Part shown: in pieces, positions 1-8,819 of the stretch
Position numbering within the stretch: position 1 is the first letter of the stretch
How the letters are laid out: each line of letters begins with the position of its first letter
NCBI GenBank assembly: GCA_031082125.1
Contig: JAVHLM010000025.1
Location: 56,711 to 120,710, forward strand
Length of the DNA stretch: 64,000 nucleotides
Source of the DNA: Candidatus Eremiobacterota bacterium
Lineage (GTDB): Bacteria; Vulcanimicrobiota; CADAWZ01; Ess09-12
Reading direction: 5' to 3'
The notes under the pieces: model-generated
Told to the model about the DNA's origin: nothing
Seen by the model: the letters and a program-made list of their open reading frames with translations, nothing else
The model's database searches: none
Position numbers and translations under genes: made by a program

Positions 1-85
1 CATCCCAGAGCCTGAGAAATCTCACGTCTATGCCTGCCAGGCTCCGCTCCTTACGCTCTTTTCCTTTTTCAAAGGGTTCCGTCAT
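1..85 (-). CDS. 5' end of an unidentified gene running off the left edge
   Basis: An ATG at 85-83 on the minus strand opens a frame with no stop to the window edge (28 codons, beginning MTEPFEKGKERKERSLAGID and continuing VRFLRLWD). A GGGGAGGG Shine-Dalgarno lies about 9-10 bases upstream. The charged N-terminus then hydrophobic residues look like real coding sequence. No signal peptide or recognisable domain is visible in so short a piece. It is divergent from the gene at 290, and the space between them would hold both promoters. Family unknown. Confidence 0.45.
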   Translation of the reverse strand, partial: MTEPFEKGKERKERSLAGIDVRFLRLWD

Positions 86-224
86 ACCGCACTGCCCTCC
101 CCTGCCCCGACAGGCAGCTATGAATTTACCAAAAGTCCTGTGTGAGTGAATTTCAAGGCCCGGAGGAAATCTCCTTCCCCCTGATGCCATGGGGCCTCAA
201 TGGGTCTCTTGCCGGAAAAGGGAC

Positions 225-230
225 TTGACA
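225..230 (+). promoter_or_regulatory. Possible -35 box upstream of the Gly-heptad protein gene
   Basis: A perfect TTGACA lies 60 bases before the ATG at 290. No good TATAAT-like hexamer sits 16-18 bases downstream (TAGATA at 252-257 is 21 bases away), so the promoter is weak or activator-dependent. The rest of 86-289 shows nothing else I can name. Confidence 0.3.
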
Positions 231-289
231 AAAAGGTGAAAATGCGGGAAATAGATAGTAAGCATGTCTAAAGAGAAGGGGTGGTAATT

Positions 290-2683
290 ATGGCAGACAG
301 CATCCAGCCGGTACAGGGCGGCAATATCCAGAGAACCGTGGTGGACCCGCTTCAATTCGGCCAGCAGGTGGGTGCCGGGGGTGCCGGCGTGAATGAGGCG
401 CTGGGAAAAATCGGCAAGATGGGCGGGGCCGGGAAGGATCATAAGGGCGAAAAGCCCTCATCGTCCAAGGACGGCTTCCAGCCTTCTGACGACATGTCGG
501 AGGTCTCTGACGGCATCGTGAAAGCCCACGAAATAGATCCCCACAACCAGGAGCTTCTCCAGAAAGGCACCCCGGCCTCCGGTGCCTCTGCCGGCGGCCT
601 TGGCAAGCCCATGGCAGGAATGATGAACAAGAAGGCTGCCGATGAGCAGGCTGATGAAGGTGCCGAAGAAGGCCAGGATCTCCAGAAAGGAACGGACAGC
701 AAACTAACAGCCTCGCCTCAGGAGAGCACTTCCGCCGCGCCGCAGCTTGCCGAGACCTCCCACGGCTCCACCCAGCTCAAGGTGGAAAAAGGCCCCGGCG
801 AGGAGAAGCAGATCGACGGGGAGCTTGCTAACCAGCAGCTCAACGCCGATAATGCGAAGCAGATGGCTGCAATGAACGCCACGGGCAAGGAAGACGCCAC
901 GGCAAGGCAGATGGCAGCCCAGTCCGGCGTGAGTGATATCATGGAGCAGCAGGGCCTCAAGCAGCAGTTTATCGATGCCGCCCAGCAGGGCCTCACGGCA
1001 GGAATGGACTGGCAGAAGTACGGCGACATGAAGCAGATGATGGGGATGATGAACCAGAAGGAGGGGCAGCTGGTCCAGACCGACGGTATCAAGCAGATCG
1101 GGTCGGGGCAGGCGATGCAGACCGTGGGCACCGTCCTCAAGAGTGTGGGCGAAAACCTCAGGATGGTAGGGTGGAATCAGGACCAGTCGGGGAAAATGGA
1201 AGAGTGCACGGGGATGGCACTTCTTTCCAATCCCTACACGGCCGCGGCAGGGGCGGCCCTCGTCGCCTCAGGGACGGCCCTCCAGGCTACGGGGATCGCG
1301 ACGCAGGCAATCGGCGCAGCAACGACGGCGACAGGCGAAAGTACCCACATCCAGGGCGTGAAGACCCAGAAGGCAGGCGAGGATACCCACAAGAGGGGCG
1401 TCAAGCAGGAAGACGAGGGCAAGGAGGCCGAGGACCAGGGGATCGAGCAGTCAGAGAAAGGCATCAAGAAGCAGAAGGAAGCCGATGATTCCCACAAGGC
1501 CCTCACGGCCGAGAGCGCCCAGCTTCAAGACCAGGCGAAGCAGAAGTCCATGGAAGCCAAGGATCACGCGAAAAAGGCCGGCGAGTTCACCAAGGCGGAG
1601 AATATCAACAAGGAGAAGGAGAGCGGCGCCCAGGAGAACATCCAGGAGCTCAAGAAAGCCAGGAAGGAAGGCCCCGGAGGCGGCGGTGAAGGCGAGAAGG
1701 GTGAAAAAGGCAAGGCCGAGGGCGCCGAGGACCTCCTCCAGGGAGCCGATGACGGCACCAAGGACAAGCTCAAGAAAGAAGACATGATGGACAAGAAGAA
1801 GCTTGAAGAGCTGATGAAGAAGAACAAGCTTGATCCCAAGAAGGTCCAGGAGATAAGCAAAAGCAAGGAGTCAAAGAAGTCAAAGGACAAGGAGCGCAAG
1901 GCGGACTCATCAAAGGCTGATAAGGATCGCGGCGCCGAAGACAGCGGTGCTGCTCACGGCGGGCACCAGGAAAGCACAGCCCCGTCTGCATCTGGAACCG
2001 CCGCACCAAGGGCTGAGGCCCCGTCGCAGGTGGCAGCCGTGAAGCCTGCCGCTTCGGTGCCTCAGGCAGGAACCCCTTCCCAGGGCGCCGTGCCTCAGGG
2101 AGGTGCGCAGCCCCAGGCCGGAGCGATACAGGCCGGCGCTCAGCCTGCAGGCTCAATCCAGGGAGGCGGCCAGACGGGCCTGGCTGCCGGAGCGCCTGCC
2201 GGGGAGAAGCAGGGCGGCCTCCTTGCCGGGGCACCGCTCGGGATGAAGATGCCGGGCGTGAAAGGCCCCATGCCGCCGCCCAAGAAGAAAGACAAGGATG
2301 ACGAAGATGACAAGAACGCCATGAACAGGGGCATGGGAGGAGACAGCAAGGCTCTCGACGCCGACGGCTCGGGCGCCGATGCCGACGACGGGCAGGCCCA
2401 GAGCTTCACCGGGAAGGTCTCCACCGAGGAGACGGAAGACGGCACGATCATCAACCTCAACGATCTCAAGAGTGGCGGCACCGTGGGAAGCAAGGGCTCA
2501 TCGGCAAGAGGCGGGGGCGGCAGCGCTGAAGGCGAATCGCTGCTGGACGGGGACCTTGACGAGAACGAGGCCTCGCTGAGAAACCGCGACGGTGACAAGG
2601 ACCAGGGAAAGCAGCTTAACAAGGCCGGCGCCGCCGGGGCGATGACGAACGCCATCGGCGGTGTGTTCAAGTCCTCCACCTGA
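290..2683 (+). CDS. Gly-heptad repeat protein, 797 aa, function unknown
   Basis: Family not recognised. The frame opens at a GTG (281), but the ATG at 290 is better placed behind GAAGGGGTGG. There is no signal peptide. Residues about 252-397 form some 20 consecutive heptads starting with Gly (for example GQLVQTD, GTVLKSV, GTALQAT, GVKTQKA, GIEQSEK), broken once by a six-residue PYTAAA. The middle heptads (GAALVAS, GTALQAT, GIATQAI, GAATTAT) are Ala-rich and apolar; the later ones are charged and continue into a Lys/Glu helical region to about residue 560. The rest is low-complexity: Gly/Pro/Ala/Gln to about residue 670, then acidic, Gly- and Ser-rich to the end. Plausible as a long helical scaffold or a protein that inserts in membranes, like secreted translocators, but there is no direct evidence. 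An 8-bp hairpin follows at 2716-2736. Confidence 0.8.
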   Translation: MADSIQPVQGGNIQRTVVDPLQFGQQVGAGGAGVNEALGKIGKMGGAGKDHKGEKPSSSKDGFQPSDDMSEVSDGIVKAHEIDPHNQELLQKGTPASGASAGGLGKPMAGMMNKKAADEQADEGAEEGQDLQKGTDSKLTASPQESTSAAPQLAETSHGSTQLKVEKGPGEEKQIDGELANQQLNADNAKQMAAMNATGKEDATARQMAAQSGVSDIMEQQGLKQQFIDAAQQGLTAGMDWQKYGDMKQMMGMMNQKEGQLVQTDGIKQIGSGQAMQTVGTVLKSVGENLRMVGWNQDQSGKMEECTGMALLSNPYTAAAGAALVASGTALQATGIATQAIGAATTATGESTHIQGVKTQKAGEDTHKRGVKQEDEGKEAEDQGIEQSEKGIKKQKEADDSHKALTAESAQLQDQAKQKSMEAKDHAKKAGEFTKAENINKEKESGAQENIQELKKARKEGPGGGGEGEKGEKGKAEGAEDLLQGADDGTKDKLKKEDMMDKKKLEELMKKNKLDPKKVQEISKSKESKKSKDKERKADSSKADKDRGAEDSGAAHGGHQESTAPSASGTAAPRAEAPSQVAAVKPAASVPQAGTPSQGAVPQGGAQPQAGAIQAGAQPAGSIQGGGQTGLAAGAPAGEKQGGLLAGAPLGMKMPGVKGPMPPPKKKDKDDEDDKNAMNRGMGGDSKALDADGSGADADDGQAQSFTGKVSTEETEDGTIINLNDLKSGGTVGSKGSSARGGGGSAEGESLLDGDLDENEASLRNRDGDKDQGKQLNKAGAAGAMTNAIGGVFKSST

Positions 2684-2715
2684 TGAGGGAATGCCAGGGC
2701 TCTTGTTTTCTGCAT

Positions 2716-2736
2716 GAGAGGCTTCGGGAGCCTCTC
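2716..2736. terminator. Hairpin between convergent genes
   Basis: GAGAGGCT (2716-2723) pairs perfectly with AGCCTCTC (2729-2736) around a TCGGG loop. It lies between the end of the 290 gene and the end of the convergent ankyrin gene. There is no U-tract on either side, so this is a stem of terminator type but not a canonical intrinsic terminator. Confidence 0.4.
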
Positions 2737-3315
2737 TCAAGTGATTGCCCCGTGGCTCCTGAGCACCTCCTCTATTTCGGGGCGCCCATAGTGGATGGCT
2801 ATGAAAAGAGGGGTGAAGCCCTTGTAGCTTTTCTGGTCGAACCGGGCACCCCTGGAGAGAAGAAGCACGGCTGTCTCCGGTGGCCCCATCCTGGCTGCGA
2901 TGTGAAGGGGCGTGAACCCGTTGAGGTCCTTCACCTCGATGTCCGCACAATTTGAGAGAAGAAGCTCGATGAGCGCATTGTTTCCCATAGATGCGGCGAC
3001 ATGGAGAGGCGCCATCCCGTATATGGTCTCCCTGGCATCGACATCGGCACCGTGCGAGACAAGGATGGCTGCGATCTCATTTCTTCCAAGGGCAGCGCAT
3101 GCATGGAGAGGCGTGGCCTCGTATTCGCCGTCTCTCAGGGAGAGATCGGCCCCCCTGTCAAGAAGGGCCGGCACCATGGCCTTGTGGCCTTCCGCAACGG
3201 CCAGGTGAAGGGGAGTCCTCCCCTTTTCGTCCCTGCAGTTGAACTCAGGGCCTGACCTGAGAAGTCCCTCCAGGAGGTCGACATTACCTTTCATCACGGC
3301 GTCAAAAAGCTCCCT
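2737..3315 (-). CDS. Ankyrin-repeat protein, 192 aa
   Basis: Nearly the whole protein is ankyrin repeats: about five 33-residue units with the TPLHLA, PLHVAA and TPLHIAA signatures and GADVD/GADLS turn motifs, starting at MCRELFDAVMKGNVDLLEGL. Ankyrin repeats mediate protein-protein contacts; the partner is unknown. The start at 3315 was chosen because the open frame upstream to 3588 is Pro/His/Arg-rich, unlike protein, and overlaps the divergent gene at 3423. No signal peptide is seen, unlike the other ankyrin proteins in the window. Its Shine-Dalgarno is weak. It converges on the Gly-heptad gene. Confidence 0.75.
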   Translation of the reverse strand, partial: RELFDAVMKGNVDLLEGLLRSGPEFNCRDEKGRTPLHLAVAEGHKAMVPALLDRGADLSLRDGEYEATPLHACAALGRNEIAAILVSHGADVDARETIYGMAPLHVAASMGNNALIELLLSNCADIEVKDLNGFTPLHIAARMGPPETAVLLLSRGARFDQKSYKGFTPLFIAIHYGRPEIEEVLRSHGAIT

Positions 3316-3422
3316 GCACATGCCTTGAATATTAGGGACCGCTCCCTGTTTTTCCTGGCTTTGCAGAGGAGATTGGTAATGAAAGGAAGAAAATTGTTGA
3401 GAGGCTTCATCTGGAGGTTCCC

Positions 3423-4487
3423 ATGGATGGCTATTCTCAGGAAAACCCCGAATTTGTCCCCGGCCTTGATGACTACTGCCAGGAGAACGATGAGCCCGAC
3501 CTTGATGAGGAGCCCCATGGCGCCGGCAATGTCGTAGGCAGGCTCTTCGGCGGTGAAGATGAGGGGGGGGACTCGCAAGGTTCCGCACGGGAGCCCTTCT
3601 ATGAAGAAGGGGAGATCCCCCGGGTCACAAAGGCCCCCGAGATTAACGAGCTCTTTGCGATGGGCATGCTTGTGCTCCAGGGGACACTCGATCCCGCCCT
3701 GTTCAATGAGAAGCTCACCGGTGAAAAAGAACGGTTCTCCGCGGTTTATTCACGCTTTCTCGACCTTTACCGCAATGCCGACCTCCCGGAAGAGCTCCGC
3801 GGAGAAGCTCATGCCGCCCATGAAAGCTTCGTGAGGTATGCCCTTGCCCTCGGGGAGCTGGAGAGCTCGCTGGCCACAGGGGATCTTTCCCTTATGGAAT
3901 CGGGCCTCATCAATATCGTGAATGCAGTGAACGAGCTCTCCATCAGCTACGAATCATTCATCGAAAAGCAGCCTCCCCCTGAAGCCAAAACCTGTGCTGA
4001 ATGCGCTTCCTCAAGCCCCCTGGGGACACTGCAATGCTCAGGATGCGGTGCCCTCTTTCTCCTCACCGACGAGGAGCTCCCCATGGAATACCTCTCGCTC
4101 TGGTGGAAGAGCCAGCACCTCCTTCTCTCCCCCGGCGCCTCGACAACTCCCAGAAGCGCCACCGTCATTTATTTTGAACACGAGCGCATGGCCCGCGGTG
4201 ACATCTCAAGCGAAAAGTATGTCGAGGAGATTGACTGGCTCATTGCCCAGTTCGAGCTCACAAGGAAAGAGATCGAAAAAGAGCTCCACCTCGTTCCTCT
4301 CACGGAGCTGCAGGCAAAACAGCGCCTGCTGGAGGGGATCAATTCAGGTGAGAAGGCCCTCGAGAAGCTCCGCGACAGGATTGCCTGGGACCCGCACTCA
4401 GGCCTCTCGAAGGAATGGAATTACCTGCTGCGCTCGCTGCATCTTATCATTGACTCACAGGCTGCCCGGGAGGGGACTCCCCTCTGA
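3423..4487 (+). CDS. Zinc-ribbon-containing hypothetical protein, 354 aa
   Basis: Family not recognised. A GGAGG Shine-Dalgarno sits 6 bases before the ATG. The N-terminus (about 1-75) is acidic and probably disordered. A largely helical middle follows, then a four-Cys ribbon (CAEC and CSGC separated by ten residues) near residues 190-210, and a helical C-terminal half rich in Glu, Lys and Leu. The ribbon probably binds zinc. There is no signal peptide or membrane segment. Its 3' end overlaps the convergent radical SAM gene by 41 bases. Confidence 0.7.
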   Translation: MDGYSQENPEFVPGLDDYCQENDEPDLDEEPHGAGNVVGRLFGGEDEGGDSQGSAREPFYEEGEIPRVTKAPEINELFAMGMLVLQGTLDPALFNEKLTGEKERFSAVYSRFLDLYRNADLPEELRGEAHAAHESFVRYALALGELESSLATGDLSLMESGLINIVNAVNELSISYESFIEKQPPPEAKTCAECASSSPLGTLQCSGCGALFLLTDEELPMEYLSLWWKSQHLLLSPGASTTPRSATVIYFEHERMARGDISSEKYVEEIDWLIAQFELTRKEIEKELHLVPLTELQAKQRLLEGINSGEKALEKLRDRIAWDPHSGLSKEWNYLLRSLHLIIDSQAAREGTPL

Positions 4488-5892
4488 AGGCCCTCAGCTT
4501 CTCCATTGTTCTCCCCAGGCGCTCCACGGTGAAGAAACGTGCAAGCAGCTCAGTCCTGAGGGCCTCCACCTCTTCGCAGACAAGCTCCGACAGGCTGAAT
4601 TCCACGTTGAGATATTCATAGCGCTCCCTGAAGGAAGAGATGTCCACACCCTCCCTCCTCAGCATCTCGGTCATCTCGGTGCCCTCAAAAGGCTGGACGG
4701 TAAAGGGATGAACTATATCGATGGCGGGGTCAAGGCAGTATTCAAAGGTCATCATCATCTCCTGCCTCGTCTCGGTGGGAAACCCCAGCATGACAAAAAG
4801 GTTGGTAAGTATACCCTGAGCAGAGGTGAAGCGGACAATGTGCCTCAATTTCTCAAGATCTATGTTTTTCCTGATCATCCTCTGAAGCCGGGGCGATGCC
4901 GTCTCCAGCGCGTAGGTGACCCTGAAGAGCCCCGCCTTCTTCATCGCCAGGATGAGCTCCTCATCGCAGAGATCTGCTCTCAGGCCGTTGGGGAAGGAGA
5001 ACAGGAGTCTCAGGCCTCGCTCCGCGATGAGGCCGCAGATGGCCATAACCCTCTCCCTGTCAAAATTGAATATGTCGTCCCTGATGTCAAACTGGCGTAT
5101 TCCAAAGGCGCGGTAGAGATATTCTATTTCGTCCACCACATGGCGGGGGCTCCTGGCGCGGAATTTCTTTCCGAAGATGTCATGGCAGAAAATACAATGG
5201 TAAGGGCAGCCCCTTGAGGTGAAGATTGAGACAAGCTTGCGCCTGGCGTTGAAATATACCGGCACCTGGGGGTAATAGCTCAACTGAAAGTAGCTCTCAT
5301 GATCCAGCAGGTTCCAGGCAGGCAGGGGAAGAGAGTCAAGGTCGGCGATATGCTCACCCCGGGGGTTCACCCGGACCGTTCCCTCAGGGTCACGGTAAAT
5401 AAGCTGCGCTATGCGCTCAAATCCCCCGCCTTCCCTCAGGCTTATGAGCAAATCTATCAGGGGCCCCTCGCCTTCGCCGTATATGGCATAGTCAAGAGGT
5501 GCCTCATCCATGATGGCGCCTTTCACCGCCGTCACATGGGGGCCGCCTCCCACCAGAAGAGCATCCGGTGCAAGATATCTCATCATCTTGATCATCTCTG
5601 CCATGAAGGGCCCGTCGCGGCTCACCGATCTGAAGCCTATGAAGTCGGGCCTGAACTCTCTCACTACAGGCGGCATGCTGCTGAAGTCATTATCAAAGAG
5701 CCTCAGGTCAAGGATTTTCACCCGGGCTTCCGGATCGTGCCCCTGGATCACCGAGGCAAGCTGCACAAGTCCCAGGGGCTGCACCACGTCGGAAGGCATG
5801 GTCATGTCATAGCCGGGAATATAGTATTTATGGAGCTTCTGTGCCTCCACAAGGAGAAATCTCTTCTTTTCCCGACCTGCTGCTTTTCTCAT
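4447..5892 (-). CDS. B12-binding-domain radical SAM protein
   Basis: The N-terminal Rossmann-type region (about 10-150) matches the cobalamin-binding domain of radical SAM enzymes but lacks the DxHxxG motif, as is common in this class. The radical SAM core starts at SRGCPYHCIFC, giving the CxxxCxxC cluster ligands C229, C233 and C236. GGGPH and YGEGE motifs lie between. The length (481 aa) is typical of the BchE/P-methylase-like group. The substrate cannot be predicted; such enzymes often modify lipids or secondary metabolites. The start at 5892 was chosen for GGAAGAGG just upstream and because the core begins soon after it; the frame is open to 6012, which would run into the divergent pilus gene. 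No obvious partner gene is adjacent. Confidence 0.85.
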   Translation of the reverse strand: MRKAAGREKKRFLLVEAQKLHKYYIPGYDMTMPSDVVQPLGLVQLASVIQGHDPEARVKILDLRLFDNDFSSMPPVVREFRPDFIGFRSVSRDGPFMAEMIKMMRYLAPDALLVGGGPHVTAVKGAIMDEAPLDYAIYGEGEGPLIDLLISLREGGGFERIAQLIYRDPEGTVRVNPRGEHIADLDSLPLPAWNLLDHESYFQLSYYPQVPVYFNARRKLVSIFTSRGCPYHCIFCHDIFGKKFRARSPRHVVDEIEYLYRAFGIRQFDIRDDIFNFDRERVMAICGLIAERGLRLLFSFPNGLRADLCDEELILAMKKAGLFRVTYALETASPRLQRMIRKNIDLEKLRHIVRFTSAQGILTNLFVMLGFPTETRQEMMMTFEYCLDPAIDIVHPFTVQPFEGTEMTEMLRREGVDISSFRERYEYLNVEFSLSELVCEEVEALRTELLARFFTVERLGRTMEKLRAFRGESPPGQPVSQ

Positions 5893-5946
5893 CGCCTCTT
5901 CCACCGGATCACCCTCTTCCCTTGCCGGGTTCTTTTTCCCTTCTCC

Positions 5947-5975
5947 TTGGCTTTCCTCCCCTTTTTTTGTATAAT
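5947..5975 (+). promoter_or_regulatory. Promoter of the first pilus-like operon
   Basis: TTGGCT at 5947-5952 and TATAAT at 5970-5975 are 17 bases apart. They lie upstream of the ATG at 6013, which has a GGGGGGTGAG Shine-Dalgarno. It probably drives the run of genes 6013-11451. Confidence 0.65.
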
Positions 5976-6012
5976 ATGGGGAGAAGCAAGTTATCCCCGG
6001 GGGGGTGAGCAT

Positions 6013-8358
6013 ATGAAAAAACGCTGCTCAGGAAGCGCCCTTCTCTATGTGCTTGTTCTGAGCCTGGCAATACTGGTCCTTGCCACCGCAATGCTCTTCC
6101 GCTTTATAATGACCCTCCGCACGCTGACCCATGACGAGTCTTACGTAAGGGCGGGCCAGCTTGCCGATTCAGGAGCGCAGATTGCCGTGCTGCTTATGCG
6201 GGATTACAGGTACAACTGGTACGAGACCTCACAGCTCCCGCCAGGATTCTCCATGCCCCTCAGGAGCACCGAGCTCGCAAGGACCTTCCCTGAATATTCC
6301 CCCGAGGCCCTTGGAGGCACCTTTGAAGTGGAAGTTGAGGAATTCACTTCACTCTATCCCAAAACTCACAACGGCTTGATAAGGGGGACTTACCGCACGA
6401 TTATCTCGACAGGACGCTCGGGAAGCCGCTCGGCAAGGACGGCAGTCACCGTGAAGGTCACGAGCCCTCTGCTCAACTACCTGATGGTCTCCTCAGGCGA
6501 TCTGCAGCTTCCCGGCTGGGACAATCCGAAAATCAACGGCCCCATATTCGTCAATTCGAACGGAAGCCAGAGCGGGAACGTGTGGATGTGGCATGACGCC
6601 CTCTTCTATTTTCCCCTCACCAGATCCGTGATGCACTGCCCCCAGGAACCATATATTTCTGGAGAGATAAAGGCCACAGGAAAAATATACCTGAGAAACC
6701 ATGTGGAAACAGGAAATACAAACGTGGTGCCTCCGGGAGAAAACCCATGGAGCAAGGATAAATATTACTTTTCAGGCACCGAGAATCCCGGGCAGCTCCA
6801 GTATCAGGACATAGACTACAGCAAGTTTCCCGCATCGAATCCGGCCTGCAACACGGGCCACCTCAATTTCCCGAGAGAGCTCTCTTCGCAGCCCGAAACG
6901 AACCTGAACCTCTCCATGCCCACCACTGACTCCCTGATGGAAAATATGCGCAACAAGAAGCAGAAGATCGTCGTTGACATATCGGGGTGCACCGAGGGAG
7001 CCCTGGCGGAGTTTGTCGGTGACAAGCTCTATATCAGCAAGGCGACCGCGAAAACCGTGGGGAGAGTGTGGGACAAGGATTTCTACAAGTCCCACCAGGA
7101 CGAGATCCTTTACCACTACAGCGTCAATAAGGGCGTCACGGACAGGACCGCGCTGGATGCACTGTGCCGCAGCGAAGTCACCTGGAATGATCCCGACTTC
7201 GCGGAAGATGACTATCCTTCCCAGGTCCAGGATGAGGCAGGGCGGGATCTTGATGGTGACGGCAGGGATGAGACAAAAGGCAACTATTTCGAGGTGAAAA
7301 GGATTGTGAGGGGTGATGCGGTGAAGGCCGAGAGCACCCCCGGCGACTATATCACCATCCCCCAGGATGGATGGACTACCGTGTATGTAAAAACATCCAA
7401 TATCAGTATCCCGATAAGCGACGGAGTGACGACCTTCCAGTCGGCGCCGCCCCTTTACGTGAGGGGAAACATCAAAGGCAAGGTGGTGCTCGCCTACGAT
7501 GCACCCGAAGCCGGAACGGCCGCCAAGAACAGGCTCCACACGGTCATCCTGAGCCAGCATGAGGCTCCGGATGACGTGGAAGCCAAGCGGAAAATCGCCC
7601 CGGGCCCCGGTGTGCCCGGAGGAATCCGCTACAGCAATCCCCTCATCAAATCCTCCCCCGACGACGAGGGCGGAAATGCAGATGATGCCATCGTGGTGGT
7701 GAGCGGCGGCTCAATGAACGCTGCCGGGAACACGGGGTATTACCAGGACTGCATGAGGGCCGAGAACGGCAACAAGGTCAATTATCTCTCCAGCAATTAC
7801 CAGCTCGATGAGAGCTACAGGAACTATTACCAGAGCATTTACCAGAATGCCGGGGTCCCTGCGGGGAGCCTGGACAAAAAGCTCCATGAAGACTTCAACC
7901 TTACCCAGCATTCTCAGCACCTCAGCGGGTACGGCCTGTCCTGGAATCACAACACGATAAAAACGCCTCTTTACGGGGTTTTTATCGGAAACGAGTCCCA
8001 TATAAGCAGGAACAGGGTATCTGCGAGCGGCACCTTCATCCCCGACGCGGCAACGTCAAAAAACGCCTATGCCTGGCAGGACTTCAGATGGTCCAGCATA
8101 TCAAGCTCGGCCCAGCTTCCAAACGGTGCAAGCACCGGTGATACCCCCATGTTCTCCTTCAGGTTCAGGAACGCCTATATCAGCGACGGGTGCCAGTACA
8201 GACTGAGGGGCAGCATCTCAAGCCTGGGCAAACCCCTTTACGTGAGCGGCGGCGACAGCGCCTATGATTATAAGCTTCAGGAATTCCAGGCAAGCGACAT
8301 CGCTGAAGAGATAGGCCTTCCTCCGAGCGTGGTGGTCTGCTCATGGCAGAAATACTGA
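6013..8358 (+). CDS. PilX-like large pilus-associated protein, 781 aa
   Basis: The short basic N-terminus MKKRCSGSALL leads into a single hydrophobic helix (about 8-33) followed by a long exported domain. This is the layout of PilX/GspK-like minor pilins that lack Glu5. The exported part is rich in Asn, Ser, Tyr and Gly and has no recognisable enzymatic motif. The open frame extends upstream to 5299, but that part is antisense to the radical SAM gene; the ATG at 6013 has a strong ribosome site and a promoter. At 781 aa it is several times the usual PilX size. The next gene overlaps it by 16 bases, so the two are translationally coupled. A paralogue in layout is the gene at 55529. Confidence 0.75.
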   Translation: MKKRCSGSALLYVLVLSLAILVLATAMLFRFIMTLRTLTHDESYVRAGQLADSGAQIAVLLMRDYRYNWYETSQLPPGFSMPLRSTELARTFPEYSPEALGGTFEVEVEEFTSLYPKTHNGLIRGTYRTIISTGRSGSRSARTAVTVKVTSPLLNYLMVSSGDLQLPGWDNPKINGPIFVNSNGSQSGNVWMWHDALFYFPLTRSVMHCPQEPYISGEIKATGKIYLRNHVETGNTNVVPPGENPWSKDKYYFSGTENPGQLQYQDIDYSKFPASNPACNTGHLNFPRELSSQPETNLNLSMPTTDSLMENMRNKKQKIVVDISGCTEGALAEFVGDKLYISKATAKTVGRVWDKDFYKSHQDEILYHYSVNKGVTDRTALDALCRSEVTWNDPDFAEDDYPSQVQDEAGRDLDGDGRDETKGNYFEVKRIVRGDAVKAESTPGDYITIPQDGWTTVYVKTSNISIPISDGVTTFQSAPPLYVRGNIKGKVVLAYDAPEAGTAAKNRLHTVILSQHEAPDDVEAKRKIAPGPGVPGGIRYSNPLIKSSPDDEGGNADDAIVVVSGGSMNAAGNTGYYQDCMRAENGNKVNYLSSNYQLDESYRNYYQSIYQNAGVPAGSLDKKLHEDFNLTQHSQHLSGYGLSWNHNTIKTPLYGVFIGNESHISRNRVSASGTFIPDAATSKNAYAWQDFRWSSISSSAQLPNGASTGDTPMFSFRFRNAYISDGCQYRLRGSISSLGKPLYVSGGDSAYDYKLQEFQASDIAEEIGLPPSVVVCSWQKY

Positions 8359-8819
8359 CTATTCTGAATATCCCTATGGCTGCAGAGAAAAAGAACCGAA
8401 CTCTCAGGAGGCCGTCACCGGGGAACCCCACTGAAGGCTTTACCCTTATGGAGGTGATGATAAGCTTCCTGCTGCTTGCCCTTATTACAGGCTCAGTGCT
8501 GGTCATTTATACAGGAATCCTCGCCGGAACCAACAAGGCCGAGGTGCACCTCGAGCCTCTCAATGCGCTGGAGGTGCTCTCGCAGGTTTTCAGAGAGCGC
8601 GCCAAGAATACCTGGCCTGTTTCCGTTGACGTGTATAGCGGCACCTTCAGCGGCCTCATCTACGACGTGCGGGATTACGGGAAGATCCAGAATCCCCTCG
8701 ATACCGAAAAGACGATGGAGATGAAGCGGATCGGCATCTGGGTTTATTATACTGTTCTGAACGCTGAGGGGAAAGAGGAGACCAGGTCATATGCCACTTC
8801 ACAGCTTGTGGGCAACTAG
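8343..8819 (+). CDS. Type IV pilin-like pseudopilin (PilV/GspI type)
   Basis: Residues around 30-55 carry a prepilin peptidase site, G followed by FTLMEVMISFLLL, with the conserved Glu at position +5, then a hydrophobic helix. The 158-aa length fits a minor pilin. The leader of about 31 residues is longer than usual; an internal ATG at 8376 would shorten it. It is translationally coupled to the genes on both sides (overlaps of 16 and 29 bases). It would be cleaved by a PilD-type peptidase and assembled in the inner membrane. Confidence 0.8.
   Translation: MAEILTILNIPMAAEKKNRTLRRPSPGNPTEGFTLMEVMISFLLLALITGSVLVIYTGILAGTNKAEVHLEPLNALEVLSQVFRERAKNTWPVSVDVYSGTFSGLIYDVRDYGKIQNPLDTEKTMEMKRIGIWVYYTVLNAEGKEETRSYATSQLVGN

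Noticed and set aside
290..2683. Type III secretion translocator
   Set aside because: The Ala/Gly helices and disordered flanks are reminiscent, but no secretion apparatus or chaperone gene is present and no specific motif matches.
3294..3588. Minus-strand frames giving the ankyrin protein a Pro/His/Arg-rich N-terminus or, by a frameshift, a membrane helix (GLLIKVGLIVLLAVVI)
   Set aside because: The hydrophobic stretch is antisense to the acidic N-terminus of the gene at 3423, which has a strong ribosome site; complementing Asp/Glu codons gives Val/Leu/Phe. The ankyrin gene starts well at 3315.
5299..6012. N-terminal extension of the 6013 gene by 238 codons
   Set aside because: It is antisense to the radical SAM gene, and the promoter and ribosome site for 6013 lie inside it.
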